From contig DIUL01000055.1 of the NCBI GenBank assembly GCA_002422345.1, forward strand, positions 1 to 61,297: a DNA stretch of 61,297 nt, written 5' to 3'. Shown in pieces: positions 51,388-60,266 of the stretch. This DNA comes from Acetobacteraceae bacterium UBA6159 (lineage in GTDB: Bacteria > Pseudomonadota > Alphaproteobacteria > Acetobacterales > Acetobacteraceae). The position numbers were made by a program, and so were the translations under genes. The notes under the pieces are model-generated. The model was given only the letters and a program-made list of their open reading frames with translations. It did no database searches and was not told the origin of the DNA. Each line of letters begins with the position of its first letter. Within the stretch, counting starts at the first letter, position 1.

Positions 51388-52859
51388 CAGCCCTCGTAGT
51401 GGTCCGCGACCAACCGATCGAGCATCCGCACGCCATAGGCGGTGGCGCCCTTCGGCGTCGTCGGGGCGTCCTTGCCGCTCCAGGCCACGCCGGCGATATC
51501 GAGATGCGCCCAGGGCTTGTCGTTGACGAAGCGCTTGATGAAATGCGCCGCGGTGATCGACCCGCCGGGCCGGCCGCCGACGTTCTTCATGTCGGCGATC
51601 TCGGACTTGATCTGCTTGTCGTAGTCGTCATGCATCGGCAGGCGCCACAGCTTCTCCCCGGTCGCGGTGCCGGCGGCGACCAGGCGTTCGGCCAGCTCGT
51701 CGTTGTTGGAGAAGACGCCGCCATATTCATGGCCGAGGGCGATGATCATCGCGCCGGTCAGCGTGGCCAGGTCGACCATGAACTTCGGGTCGAATTTCTG
51801 CTGCGCGTACCAAAGCACATCGGCCAGGACCAGGCGGCCCTCGGCGTCGGTGTTGATGACCTCGATCGTCTGGCCGGAGTAGCTGGTCACGACGTCACCC
51901 GGGCGCTGGGCAGTGCCGGAGGGCATGTTTTCCACCAGCCCGACCAGGCCGATGACGTCGGCCTTGGCCTTGCGCCCGGCCAGCGCGGCCATCAGGCCGA
52001 TCACCGTGCCGGCGCCGGCCATGTCCCACTTCATGTCCTCCATGCCGCCGGCCGGCTTGATGCTGATGCCGCCGGTGTCGAAGGTGACGCCCTTGCCGAC
52101 GAACACGACCGGCTTTTCCTTGCTGCCCCGTCCGGCGCCCTTCCAGTGCATGACCACCATCCGAGGCTCATTCACGCTGCCCTGGGACACGCCCAGCAGC
52201 GCGCCAAAGCCGAGCTTGGTCATTTCCTTGGGCCCGAGGACTTCGACCTTGACGCCGAGGTCCGTCAGCTTCTTGCAGCGATCGGCCATTTCGGCGGGGT
52301 TCAGGATGTTCGGCGGCTCACTGACCAGGTCGCGGGTCAGGAACACGCCGTTGGCGATCGCGGCCAGCGGTTCCCAGGCGGCGCGGGCCTTGTCCACGCT
52401 GCTGGTCAGGATGGTGACCTTGGCGATGGTCGGCTTGTCCTCGGCCTTTTCCTTGGTGCGGTAGCGGTCGAACCGGTAGGCTCGCAGCGCCGAACCCATG
52501 CCCACCCGCGCGGCCTGCGCCGGGTTCAGCGCGCCGGACACGACGGCCACCGCCTTTTCCCGCGCCAGGCTGGCGGTGATGGATCCGCCCGCGTTCTCCA
52601 GCGTCGTGTCCGAAACCTCCGCGGTCTTGCCCAGACCGATGGCGAGCACGCGCGACAGGCCGGCGCCGGGTGCCAGGATCATGCAGCTCTTGCCCTTGCC
52701 GCCCTTGAACTCCGACACCTCAAGCGCGCGGGTGATCGCGCCGCCGGTCGCCTCATCGGCTTGCTGCCACAGGCCCGATGGCGTCTCCCCTTCGCCGATC
52801 AGCAGCACGAGGGCGCCGGACTTCGGCAAGGCGGGTCTGGCGAAGGCGATGTCGAGCAT
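51387..52859 (-). CDS. pepA: Leucyl aminopeptidase
   Basis: 490 residues of the M17 family, a two-metal cytosolic aminopeptidase. The metal/catalytic region reads VGKGVTFDTGGISIKPAGGMEDMKWDMAGAG, with the second signature NTDAEGRLVLADVL; both are intact. The N-terminal domain (about 1-170) is the usual macro-like domain. The ATG at 52859 (MLDIAFARP) is chosen over an upstream extension without homologous character. Operon with holC. Confidence 0.95.
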   Translation of the reverse strand: MLDIAFARPALPKSGALVLLIGEGETPSGLWQQADEATGGAITRALEVSEFKGGKGKSCMILAPGAGLSRVLAIGLGKTAEVSDTTLENAGGSITASLAREKAVAVVSGALNPAQAARVGMGSALRAYRFDRYRTKEKAEDKPTIAKVTILTSSVDKARAAWEPLAAIANGVFLTRDLVSEPPNILNPAEMADRCKKLTDLGVKVEVLGPKEMTKLGFGALLGVSQGSVNEPRMVVMHWKGAGRGSKEKPVVFVGKGVTFDTGGISIKPAGGMEDMKWDMAGAGTVIGLMAALAGRKAKADVIGLVGLVENMPSGTAQRPGDVVTSYSGQTIEVINTDAEGRLVLADVLWYAQQKFDPKFMVDLATLTGAMIIALGHEYGGVFSNNDELAERLVAAGTATGEKLWRLPMHDDYDKQIKSEIADMKNVGGRPGGSITAAHFIKRFVNDKPWAHLDIAGVAWSGKDAPTTPKGATAYGVRMLDRLVADHYEG

Positions 52860-52957
52860 GGTGCGGAAGCCCCTGAAGCGTTTTCTGGCCGGACTGTAGC
52901 GAGGCCAGGCGAGGCTGGCCATGCCCAAGCGCAAGATACGAACGCCGCTGCTTCTGG

Positions 52958-52986
52958 TTGACTTTGCCGGGGACGGGGGCGCTAAT
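52958..52986 (+). promoter_or_regulatory. Putative sigma-70-type promoter of the ABC permease pair
   Basis: TTGACT (52958-52963), a 17-bp spacer and GCTAAT (52981-52986). It lies 64 bp before the ATG at 53050, in the 190-bp region diverging from pepA, with ribosome binding site GGGGAGGAAA at about 53034. Confidence 0.5.
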
Positions 52987-53049
52987 TCTTTTTACGGGTA
53001 CGAAGTACGAGACAGGCCCAGCAAGGGCCAACGGGGAGGAAACGGCCCG

Positions 53050-53958
53050 ATGTCAGTCTCCACGACGTTCGACCTTGCGGCAAACACGCGCCGCAAGACC
53101 AAATCCAAATGGCGCGGCGGGCTTCTGGGGAAGGATTACCTCTGGGCGCTCGCTTTCATCACACCCTACATCTGCATAGTATTGGCATTTGTCATTTACC
53201 CGGTGGCCTACGGTCTCTGGCTGGGCAGTGACATCAATACCTATCGGATGCTGCTGGAAGACCCGGTCTATCCCAGGGCGGTGGTCAATACGCTGCTCTA
53301 TTTGGCGATCGGCGTGAACCTGAAGCTGTTCCTGGCGCTGATGCTGTCCGGCTTCTTCGTCCGGCGGGAGTGGTGGGTGCGGATCCTGCTGCTGATCTTC
53401 ATGCTGCCCTGGGCGGTGCCGGCAATCCCCGGCTACATCTCGATCCACTGGATGCTGAACGGGCAATGGGGCCTGATCAACAACGTGATCTGGGAGTTGT
53501 TCCAGACCGACGGCCCGCCCTGGCTGGATGAGGCGAACTTCGCGTTCGGCTCCATCATCTATGCCTATATCTGGAAGTGGACGCCGTTCTGGACCCTGAT
53601 CTTCGTGGCCGGCCGCCTCGCGATCCCGCGCGAACTGTATGAGGCGGCGGAGGTCGATGGCGCCACCAAGATGACCCTGTTCACCAACGTGACCTGGCCG
53701 CTGATGGCGAACCTCTACATCGTCTGTACCTTGCTCAGCACGATCTGGTCGCTGGGTGACTTCAATGTCGTGCGCTTCATCTCGGGCGGCGGGCCGGCCT
53801 TGTCCACGCATGTGCTGGCGACACTCGGCATCCGGAACGCGTTTGAACTTGGGAATCCGTCCATGGGCATGGCGGTCGTGATCTCGGCCATGCCGCTGCT
53901 GATCCCGCTGGTGGTCCTGCTGATGCGACGCCTCTCCAAAGGGGAGGTCCAGATATGA
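53050..53958 (+). CDS. Sugar-type ABC transporter permease (MalF/UgpA-like)
   Basis: 302 residues with six membrane helices. The coupling helix region (IPRELYEAAEVDGATKMTLFTNVTWPLM) carries the EAA motif of carbohydrate-uptake (CUT1) permeases. The ATG at 53050 follows GGGGAGGAAA at the right distance; an in-frame ATG at 52921 lies upstream of the predicted promoter and is rejected. Overlaps the next permease gene by four bases. No binding protein or ATPase gene is nearby, so it must share subunits encoded elsewhere. Confidence 0.92.
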   Translation: MSVSTTFDLAANTRRKTKSKWRGGLLGKDYLWALAFITPYICIVLAFVIYPVAYGLWLGSDINTYRMLLEDPVYPRAVVNTLLYLAIGVNLKLFLALMLSGFFVRREWWVRILLLIFMLPWAVPAIPGYISIHWMLNGQWGLINNVIWELFQTDGPPWLDEANFAFGSIIYAYIWKWTPFWTLIFVAGRLAIPRELYEAAEVDGATKMTLFTNVTWPLMANLYIVCTLLSTIWSLGDFNVVRFISGGGPALSTHVLATLGIRNAFELGNPSMGMAVVISAMPLLIPLVVLLMRRLSKGEVQI

Positions 53959-54836
53959 GCGGCGCCTCCCTCGCTCGGCGGTCCGGCGACCGGGCCAAAC
54001 TGCTGCGGCGCGTCACGGACGTGGCGGCCATGGTGTTCGGTTTGTTCCTGGTCTTCTGGTCGGTCCTGCCGCTGTACAACATGATCCGCGTGGCGTTGCA
54101 GGAGAAGGAGGACGTCTTCAAGACCGACGTCCTGCCCACCGCGCCGACGCTGCACAGTTTCGAGGCTGTGTTCACCGAGAGCTACTGGCTGCTGAAGAAT
54201 TTCTGGGGCCAGATGGGCAACAGCTTCGAGATCGGGGTCGCGGTCGCCTTCCTGACGCTGGCGATCGGCACGCTGACCAGCTTTACCATCGGGCGGCTGC
54301 GGATCAGGGGCGGGTGGATGCTGACCAATGCCGCGCTGATGACCTATGTCATTCCGATGTCGTTCCTGGCGATCCCGATCTACTGGATCATGCGCCGCTA
54401 TGGCCTGGGGGACACCTCGCTCGCGGTGATCGCGGTGGAGGTCACCTTCGCCACGCCATATGCAATCTTCATCTTCCAGCAATACGGCGCGTCCATCCCG
54501 TTTGAACTGGATGAGGCGGCGCGGATCGACGGCGCCTCTCCGCCGCAGATCTTCTTCCGTATCTATCTGCCCTTGATGGCCCCGGCGCTGGTCGCGATCG
54601 GGACCTATGCGCTGCTGCTGTCATGGAACGAGTATCTGTATTCGTTCCTGCTGCTGTCGACGGAAAGCAAGATCACCGTGCCGGTGGGGCTGGGCAAGTT
54701 CCTGAACAGCGACGAAGCGCCATGGAACTACCTGATGGCCGCGGCGATCATGTACGGCCTGCCGCCGCTGATCATCTACTACGTCTTCCGCCGGCACATG
54801 AGCGGCGGGCTGACGATGGGAGGCGTGAAGGGATAG
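53955..54836 (+). CDS. Sugar-type ABC transporter permease (MalG/UgpE-like)
   Basis: 293 residues, six membrane helices and the EAA loop IPFELDEAARIDGASPPQIFFRIYLPLM typical of the second CUT1 permease. It begins inside the stop of the first permease gene (ATGA). The two would form a heterodimeric importer channel for a sugar, polyol or glycerophosphodiester-like compound; the ligand cannot be told without the binding protein. Confidence 0.92.
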   Translation: MSGASLARRSGDRAKLLRRVTDVAAMVFGLFLVFWSVLPLYNMIRVALQEKEDVFKTDVLPTAPTLHSFEAVFTESYWLLKNFWGQMGNSFEIGVAVAFLTLAIGTLTSFTIGRLRIRGGWMLTNAALMTYVIPMSFLAIPIYWIMRRYGLGDTSLAVIAVEVTFATPYAIFIFQQYGASIPFELDEAARIDGASPPQIFFRIYLPLMAPALVAIGTYALLLSWNEYLYSFLLLSTESKITVPVGLGKFLNSDEAPWNYLMAAAIMYGLPPLIIYYVFRRHMSGGLTMGGVKG

Positions 54837-54848
54837 GCAGGTTCGGCG

Positions 54849-55406
54849 TCAGCGGGTCAACTTCCAGATTCGCTGCGCGCCGAGTGTCTCCCGCACGACG
54901 ACGCGCCAGCCAGTGGCGGCGAAGACGGCTTCCAGGCCCTCGGTATCGTAGCTGTTGACCCAGGCGTTCTCAGCCCGGGGGCGATCGCTGAGGTCGACCG
55001 GGTTGTAGGTCGTCACGACCGTACCCGTCAGCGCCCGGAACAAGGCGGGGACATCATACAGGTATTCCAGCAGGCCAACCACGGCCCAGCCGTCGACATC
55101 GAGCTTCGGCAAAGGCTGCTGGTTGAGGTCGACGACGACCGTCTCCTCGTCGCGCGCGACGATGTCGACCGGGACATAACGCGTGCCCGGCCGGAGAAAG
55201 GGCCGCAGCAGCATCACGCCGCACCCCAGGTCCGCCACCGAATCGCAATCGCCCAACAAAGGCCCGACGATGGACGCCCGACGCTGCCACGGCAGCGCGT
55301 CGGGTAGCTGAAGGTCGGACCATCGTTCGATCAGGCTGCGCCGTTCAGCGATCGCCTGGGTTGCAAGGGCAACCCGTTCGGCCTTGGACAGATCGCGGAA
55401 AGCCAT
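54849..55406 (-). CDS. Class I SAM-methyltransferase-like protein
   Basis: 185 residues. The segment CDSVADLGCGVMLLRPFL is a motif I-like SAM-binding loop, followed by RYVPVDIVARDEETVVVDLNQQPLP (motif II/III order) and AVVGLLEYLYDVPALFRAL. Short for the family and with no target-recognition region that I recognise. Encoded alone on the minus strand between the permeases and the hot-dog gene. The substrate is unknown. Confidence 0.6.
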   Translation of the reverse strand: MAFRDLSKAERVALATQAIAERRSLIERWSDLQLPDALPWQRRASIVGPLLGDCDSVADLGCGVMLLRPFLRPGTRYVPVDIVARDEETVVVDLNQQPLPKLDVDGWAVVGLLEYLYDVPALFRALTGTVVTTYNPVDLSDRPRAENAWVNSYDTEGLEAVFAATGWRVVVRETLGAQRIWKLTR

Positions 55407-55466
55407 GCTGATCCTCCGATGGGCATCCTTGCCCTGACCCGGCCGAACCGGGCCAGGGCGGAGGGC

Positions 55467-56270
55467 CTATGCCGCCGCGGCCAACTGGCGCGGGCGGTAG
55501 ATCGCGATATGCGTGACCCGGGCGATCGGGGACGCTTCATTCGCCAGGACCAGCGCGTCGACCTCGACCCACTTGTGGCCCTTGTGCTCGTAGTTCTTGG
55601 TCACCCGGGCACGGACGCTGAGCGTGTCGCCGACCTTGGCGATGCCCAGGTTCTGCACCGTGCTGCCCATGTGCATCCACGCCGGCAGGACAACATTGTG
55701 CGACAAGGCCCAGTTGCAGCAGCGCAGCACGGTCACCGGATGCACCAGCCCATCGGCCATGTACAGCGGCAGCGTCTCCCGCGTTTCTTCCTTGTCCTGC
55801 GCCTGGTACGCGGGCGTGACGGTCAGCGGGTTGATGCCCAGCCAGTCGCCCACCGCCAGGGACTTTTCATCCGCCGGCGGACGGGTCGCGCGGGCGGCGA
55901 CCGCCTTGAAATCCGACAGCAAAGGCATCGCGGGCGCCGAGGCCGGCAGCCCGGCCCGCCCTGTCGCGCACAGCACGCCCGCGCTGTTCACCTGGATTTC
56001 CATGCCGTTGGCGTCCTCGACCGCCGAGACCTCGGCGATGTCGCCTTCATAAACCGGCTTCCCGAACCGGCCCTCCCCCGTCCCACGCTCCAGCCAAGCT
56101 CGGCCCCAGCGGGCGACGGGCATGTGGGACATGTAGCCATAGACATGGACGCCGCCGACGAGGCCACCCTTGAAGCCGAACTTCTTGGCGACGGAGTCGT
56201 CGTGGATCTTGTTCTCGGACGCCTTGGCGGAGTTGAAGGCGAGGACGTGGAACGGTTCAAGCGCGGCCAT
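55467..56270 (-). CDS. MaoC/hot-dog fold dehydratase-like protein
   Basis: 267 residues from the ATG at 56270. The N-terminal half carries a MaoC-like pattern (FNSAKASENKIHDDSVAKKFGFKGGLVGGVHVYGYM), where Asn/His-type residues normally hydrate enoyl-CoA. The C-terminal half has a second hot-dog-like block (VGDTLSVRARVTKNYEHKGHKWVEVDALVLANEASPIARVTHIAIY). A double hot-dog acting on an acyl-CoA or a related thioester is likely, but the exact reaction is unknown. Next to a palindromic repeat element. Confidence 0.72.
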   Translation of the reverse strand: MAALEPFHVLAFNSAKASENKIHDDSVAKKFGFKGGLVGGVHVYGYMSHMPVARWGRAWLERGTGEGRFGKPVYEGDIAEVSAVEDANGMEIQVNSAGVLCATGRAGLPASAPAMPLLSDFKAVAARATRPPADEKSLAVGDWLGINPLTVTPAYQAQDKEETRETLPLYMADGLVHPVTVLRCCNWALSHNVVLPAWMHMGSTVQNLGIAKVGDTLSVRARVTKNYEHKGHKWVEVDALVLANEASPIARVTHIAIYRPRQLAAAA

Positions 56271-56360
56271 TTCGATGGTCCTTGCGAGTGTGGCCCCTGG
56301 ACGGCGGGGCGGTTGGTGGGTGGTGGTTCGACCCGCCGTCACCCCCGTCATCCCCCCTTA

Positions 56361-56437
56361 CGTCATCCCGGGCTTATCCCGGGACCATTCGCGGCAGAGT
56401 GCTGGGGTTGGTCCCCGGGACAAGCCCGGGGATGACG
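56361..56437. repeat. 77-bp dispersed palindromic (REP-like) element
   Basis: The left arm at 56361-56386 starts CGTCATCCCGGGCTTATCCC; the right arm at 56410-56437 is its near-perfect reverse complement (starting GGTCCCCGGGACAAGCCCGG). A 23-nt loop lies between. This cgtcatcccggg...cccggggatgacg form is a widespread intergenic palindrome of alphaproteobacterial genomes. It sits between two minus-strand genes, downstream of the VOC-protein gene and upstream of the hot-dog gene, and may also act as a transcript-end hairpin. Confidence 0.8.
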
Positions 56438-56481
56438 GGAGGAATGACCGGCGTCGACGATACAGCGGTTGGCGAAAGCCC

Positions 56482-57372
56482 TCAGCTCAGCGCCCAGATG
56501 CCGACTTCGTAACCCGGAATGAAGTTGCGGTTCGTCATGTCCGCGTTCCGGTTGACGAAGACGCGGTTGAACATCGGGTGCTTCATGCTGCGGACCTCAT
56601 GCTCGATCCGGAAGATCGGCTTGTTCGTGTCCAGGTCGACGATGTCCAGCATGCGGTACTGGTGCTGGTCGCTCTCCTCGCTGATCAGTCCACGCTCCAG
56701 CAGCTTCTTGTGCGGGCCGGAGAAGTCGACCAGCGTGATCTGGATGTGGTGCCCGTCATATTCGGGCAGAGGCGCATCGGTCTCCCGGAAGGTGACCTGG
56801 CTTTCCATGCTGCACTGGGCCCAGGCATAGGGGCCGCGCTCATCGCTCGAAACACCGGCGTTGCCGCCGAAGATTTCGCGGTAGAAACGCGCGATGCCTT
56901 CCAGGTTGGTCCCGGCCGGCACGTCGAATTCGACGAACGGCATGCCCAGGCGCATCGGGCCGAACTTGTCGGGGTCGGGCGCGTGCATGCGGATGCGGTT
57001 GCCCCAGGGGCACACGGTTTCCACGACGTCGCCGGCTTCCCGGTAGCTGAACTTCGTGCCTTCCAGGTGCTTCTCCACACCCTTCAACCGGCGCAGCAGA
57101 GCCTCCAGGTCCGGCACCACAAGGCCGGTCGTGCCGCGCACCACCTGTTCCCCGCGCGTCGGCAGATGGAACTGGCCGCGGCCGACATTGACCCACATGT
57201 TCTCGATACCGGCCATCAGATACGGATCGCGGGTCAGACCCAGGCCCATCAGATAGAAGGCCGTCGCCTTCAACTGGTCGGGCACCGTGACGTTCACATG
57301 CCCAAGCTCAACGATGTTCCCCAGGTCCTCGGCCGTGCGATCGAACGTGGGAGCAGTCGCCATGTCATTCAT
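56482..57372 (-). CDS. Two-domain VOC (glyoxalase/extradiol dioxygenase-like) protein
   Basis: 296 residues from the ATG at 57372, which follows GAGGGAAGACCAGG. Two vicinal-oxygen-chelate repeats are visible: ELGHVNVTVPDQLKATAFYL (N-terminal) and FVEFDVPAGTNLEGIARFYREIFGG (C-terminal), with possible metal ligands in GHVNV, DGHHIQITLVDF and FRIEHEV. Length and arrangement fit two-domain extradiol-type dioxygenases, but activity is unproven. The adjacent hot-dog protein and amidase suggest a ring-cleavage or amide catabolic context (inference). Confidence 0.78.
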   Translation of the reverse strand: MNDMATAPTFDRTAEDLGNIVELGHVNVTVPDQLKATAFYLMGLGLTRDPYLMAGIENMWVNVGRGQFHLPTRGEQVVRGTTGLVVPDLEALLRRLKGVEKHLEGTKFSYREAGDVVETVCPWGNRIRMHAPDPDKFGPMRLGMPFVEFDVPAGTNLEGIARFYREIFGGNAGVSSDERGPYAWAQCSMESQVTFRETDAPLPEYDGHHIQITLVDFSGPHKKLLERGLISEESDQHQYRMLDIVDLDTNKPIFRIEHEVRSMKHPMFNRVFVNRNADMTNRNFIPGYEVGIWALS

Positions 57373-57482
57373 CCTGGTCTTCCCTCTGCCGCGGTTCTTC
57401 CTGATGGGCCATGATAACCCCCGACAGCGGGTTTGGTCCATTCCCGCCCCGAGAATCAACCGCATCCCGTGGGGGGAACCGC

Positions 57483-58973
57483 ATGACCACGATAGGCTGG
57501 GACGAATGGGCGCGGCTGGACGCCGTGGCGATGGCGGGGCTGGTCCGCTCCGGGCAGGTGACTCCCCGCGAACTCGCGGCCCAGGCGGCCCTTGCGGTCA
57601 GCCGGTTGAACCCGAAACTGCAAGGCATCATCGAGGTCTTCGCGGACACACTCGACAATCCATCGATCGACGCGCCGAACGGACAGGGGCTGCTGCACGG
57701 CGTGCCGATGTTCATGAAGGATCTCGGATCGGGGCTGAGCGGGCGCCACCAGGACTCCGGGTCGGCGCTGACGCGGGGCACGATGGTGCGTGCGACGGAC
57801 CCCACCATCGCCAATTTCCTCCGCGCGGGCCTGGTGCCGCTGGGCCGCTCCGCGACGCCCGAGTTCGGCATGACCTTCGATACCGTCACGCAGTACGACG
57901 GGGCGGAACCGGTCATCACCCGCAACCCCTGGAACCTGACCCGCACGCCTGGCGGGTCCTCGGGCGGGTCGGCCGCCAGCGTCGCCGCTGGTGTGGTGCC
58001 GTTGTCCATGTCCTCGGACGGTGGCGGATCGACGCGTATTCCGGCGGCGTTCTGTGGGCTGGTGGGCCTCAAGGCCTCCCGCGGGCGGGTACCGCAGCCG
58101 TTGGGGCGCAACGAATACGTGACCCGGGTCAGCATCGATGGCGTGGTGACACGATCCGTCCGCGATACGGCGGCGGTGTTCGAGTATCTGACCCGCATCC
58201 CCAACGGCGGCAGTTTCATCCGTATGGGACCGCCGCAATCGTCCTACATGCGCGCGATCGAGCGTGATCCGACCCGCCTCCGCATCGGCCTGAGCACCGG
58301 CGACTGGGGTCGCGACGCACCGGTCAACCTTCAGGTCACCAGCCGCGTGCGAGAGGTCGCAAGGCTGATGGAAAGCCTGGGCCACCATGTGGAGGAACTG
58401 GTCGACACCGAAATCTGCGACTGGTCGGTAATGTGGGAGACCTACATCCAGCATTGGATCGGCAGCCGAGCGGGAATTGCGTTGATGGCGCGGGACAAGG
58501 GTATCGGCCGGCAGCAATTGCAGACATTGTTGACGCCGATGACCTGGCGGCACTTCATCGCCTCGGAGCGTTATGACAAATACGACATGCTACGGATGAT
58601 GTCTGGCAACAATACGGTCACCCGCCAGTTCGGAGCCTTGATGGACCGCTACGACGTGCTGCTGACGCCGACCCTGGCGATCCGGGTGCCGCCGGCGAAC
58701 GGGGCCTATTCCCTGCTGCGGGATGAGGATCTGGACGACTGGGTCGGCCGGCTGGCGGATTCCTGCCGCTACACGATGCCCGCCAACGAAACAGGGATGC
58801 CGGCGATCAGCGTGCCCGCCGGCCTCGACACGGATGGGCTGCCGATCGGTGTCCAGTTCCACGGCAACTTCGCGCGGGAGGATGTGCTGCTGTCCCTCGC
58901 CGCGCAGATCGAACGGGTTCGGCCTGAATGGTTCGGCGCGGTGCCTCCTGTCCATGTGACCCGCGCGGAGTGA
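57483..58973 (+). CDS. Amidase signature family hydrolase
   Basis: 496 residues. The Ser-cisSer-Lys triad of the amidase signature family is visible: Lys79 (VPMFMKDLG), cis-Ser around 159 (TPGGSSGGSAASVAAG) and nucleophile Ser183 (SDGGGSTRIPAAFCG). It cleaves amide bonds in the cytoplasm; the substrate is not deducible. The ATG at 57483 is preceded by GGGGGGAA. The MFS exporter gene begins 10 bp downstream, so the two are probably co-transcribed. Confidence 0.92.
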   Translation: MTTIGWDEWARLDAVAMAGLVRSGQVTPRELAAQAALAVSRLNPKLQGIIEVFADTLDNPSIDAPNGQGLLHGVPMFMKDLGSGLSGRHQDSGSALTRGTMVRATDPTIANFLRAGLVPLGRSATPEFGMTFDTVTQYDGAEPVITRNPWNLTRTPGGSSGGSAASVAAGVVPLSMSSDGGGSTRIPAAFCGLVGLKASRGRVPQPLGRNEYVTRVSIDGVVTRSVRDTAAVFEYLTRIPNGGSFIRMGPPQSSYMRAIERDPTRLRIGLSTGDWGRDAPVNLQVTSRVREVARLMESLGHHVEELVDTEICDWSVMWETYIQHWIGSRAGIALMARDKGIGRQQLQTLLTPMTWRHFIASERYDKYDMLRMMSGNNTVTRQFGALMDRYDVLLTPTLAIRVPPANGAYSLLRDEDLDDWVGRLADSCRYTMPANETGMPAISVPAGLDTDGLPIGVQFHGNFAREDVLLSLAAQIERVRPEWFGAVPPVHVTRAE

Positions 58974-58983
58974 CCCATCGGCG

Positions 58984-60222
58984 ATGAGTGGCTCCGGATC
59001 GAATAGCGGTTTGGGCGCCCTGCTGGCGGCGCCGAGCTTCCTGCGGCTGTGGTCGATTGGTAGCTGCGTGAACACGATGCGGTGGTTCGATCTGCTGGCA
59101 GCGGCCTTGTTCACGCTGGACATGACCGGCTCGGGCTTCGCTGTGGCGGTGGTTTCGGCGGCGCGGACCCTGCCGATGCTGCTGTTCGGGGCCTTCGCTG
59201 GCGTGGTGACCGAGGCTTTGAACCGCAAGCACGTGCTGCTGTTCGGGCAGTGCGTGGCGTTCCTCGCGTCTTTGTCCATCGCGATCCTGGCCTGGATGGA
59301 CCTCGCGCGGCCCTGGCACGTGGCGGTTGCGGCCTTCGTGGCGGGTGTCGTGTGGTCGACCGAGATGGCGACACGGCGGCGGATGGTGGGAGAATGCGTG
59401 CCTCCGGCCCTGGTGTCGCGGGCGCTGGCGTTGGACACGATGTCGAACTCCTTCACCCGGCTGCTGGGCCCGATCAGCGCGGGGGCGGTGTATCAGGGGC
59501 TGGGGATCGCCGGGTCGTTCACCGTGTCATGCTGTGTCTATGCGCTGTCGGCCAGCCTGGTGCTGGGGCTGCGCTATCAGCAGGAGGTGCGGCGGCTGGT
59601 CATCAGCCAGGTCCCGCGGGAACTCGCCGAGGGGATCCGGTTCGCCCGCGGCCATGTCACGATCGCGGGTGTGCTGGCGGTGACGATCGCGATGAACCTG
59701 CTGGGGTTTCCCTATAACGCGCTGGTGGCCCCGATCGGGCGGATCATCTTCGAGGTCTCTCCGACCTGGGTGGGCGTGCTGGCGGCGTCGGAGTCCCTGG
59801 GTGCCTTCATCGGCGGCGTGTGGCTCACGAGCGGCGGGCCGAGACTGTCGGGCCATGTGCTGATGATCGGCGGGTCGTTGGTGTTCCTGACCTGCGTGAT
59901 GCTGATGCCGCTGATGCCGGTGTTCAGCCTGGCGTGCCTGTGCCTGGCGGTGGCGGGGTTCGGGTCGTCTGCCTTCGCGAACATGCAGACCTCGCTGATC
60001 GTGCTGCACGCGCCGACGCATATCCGGTCCCGGCTGATGGGGCTGCTGACGGTGTGCATCGGGATGGGGCCGCTGGGGATTCTGCTGATCGGGGGTCTGG
60101 CGGACGTGCTGGGCCCGTTGATGGCGATCGAGGTGGTGGAGGCGACCGGCTGGGTCCTGGTGGCGATCATGGGTGTGTGGTGGTGGCGCCGGGAGAAGGC
60201 GGTGGGGGAGAAGGCTGGGTGA
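58984..60222 (+). CDS. MFS transporter (EntS-like exporter subfamily)
   Basis: 412 residues with about 12 hydrophobic helices. The N-terminal FLRLWSIGSCVNTMRWFDLLAAALFTLDMTGSG and the basic loop EALNRKHVLLFGQ resemble the MFS_3 (EntS-type) branch. A second arginine-containing loop (THIRSRLMGLLTVCIGMGPLG) is also typical. Probably exports a metabolite, possibly the product or substrate of the adjacent amidase (inference). Confidence 0.87.
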   Translation: MSGSGSNSGLGALLAAPSFLRLWSIGSCVNTMRWFDLLAAALFTLDMTGSGFAVAVVSAARTLPMLLFGAFAGVVTEALNRKHVLLFGQCVAFLASLSIAILAWMDLARPWHVAVAAFVAGVVWSTEMATRRRMVGECVPPALVSRALALDTMSNSFTRLLGPISAGAVYQGLGIAGSFTVSCCVYALSASLVLGLRYQQEVRRLVISQVPRELAEGIRFARGHVTIAGVLAVTIAMNLLGFPYNALVAPIGRIIFEVSPTWVGVLAASESLGAFIGGVWLTSGGPRLSGHVLMIGGSLVFLTCVMLMPLMPVFSLACLCLAVAGFGSSAFANMQTSLIVLHAPTHIRSRLMGLLTVCIGMGPLGILLIGGLADVLGPLMAIEVVEATGWVLVAIMGVWWWRREKAVGEKAG

Positions 60223-60227
60223 GGTTG

Positions 60228-60257
60228 TTGTGGTCGCGGTGGCCTATTTCTGATAGT
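60228..60257 (+). promoter_or_regulatory. Weak promoter candidate giving a near-leaderless transcript
   Basis: TTGTGG (60228-60233), an 18-bp spacer and GATAGT (60252-60257), each 4 of 6 to consensus. The predicted transcript would begin at or just before the ATG at 60267, which has only a poor ribosome binding site (CAGAG), so leaderless translation is possible. Confidence 0.25.
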
Positions 60258-60266
60258 CTCAGAGCC

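Noticed and set aside
52921..53049. An N-terminal extension of the first sugar permease to the ATG at 52921
   Set aside because: It would start before the predicted promoter and overlap the pepA leader. The ATG at 53050 has a strong ribosome binding site and gives the family's normal length.
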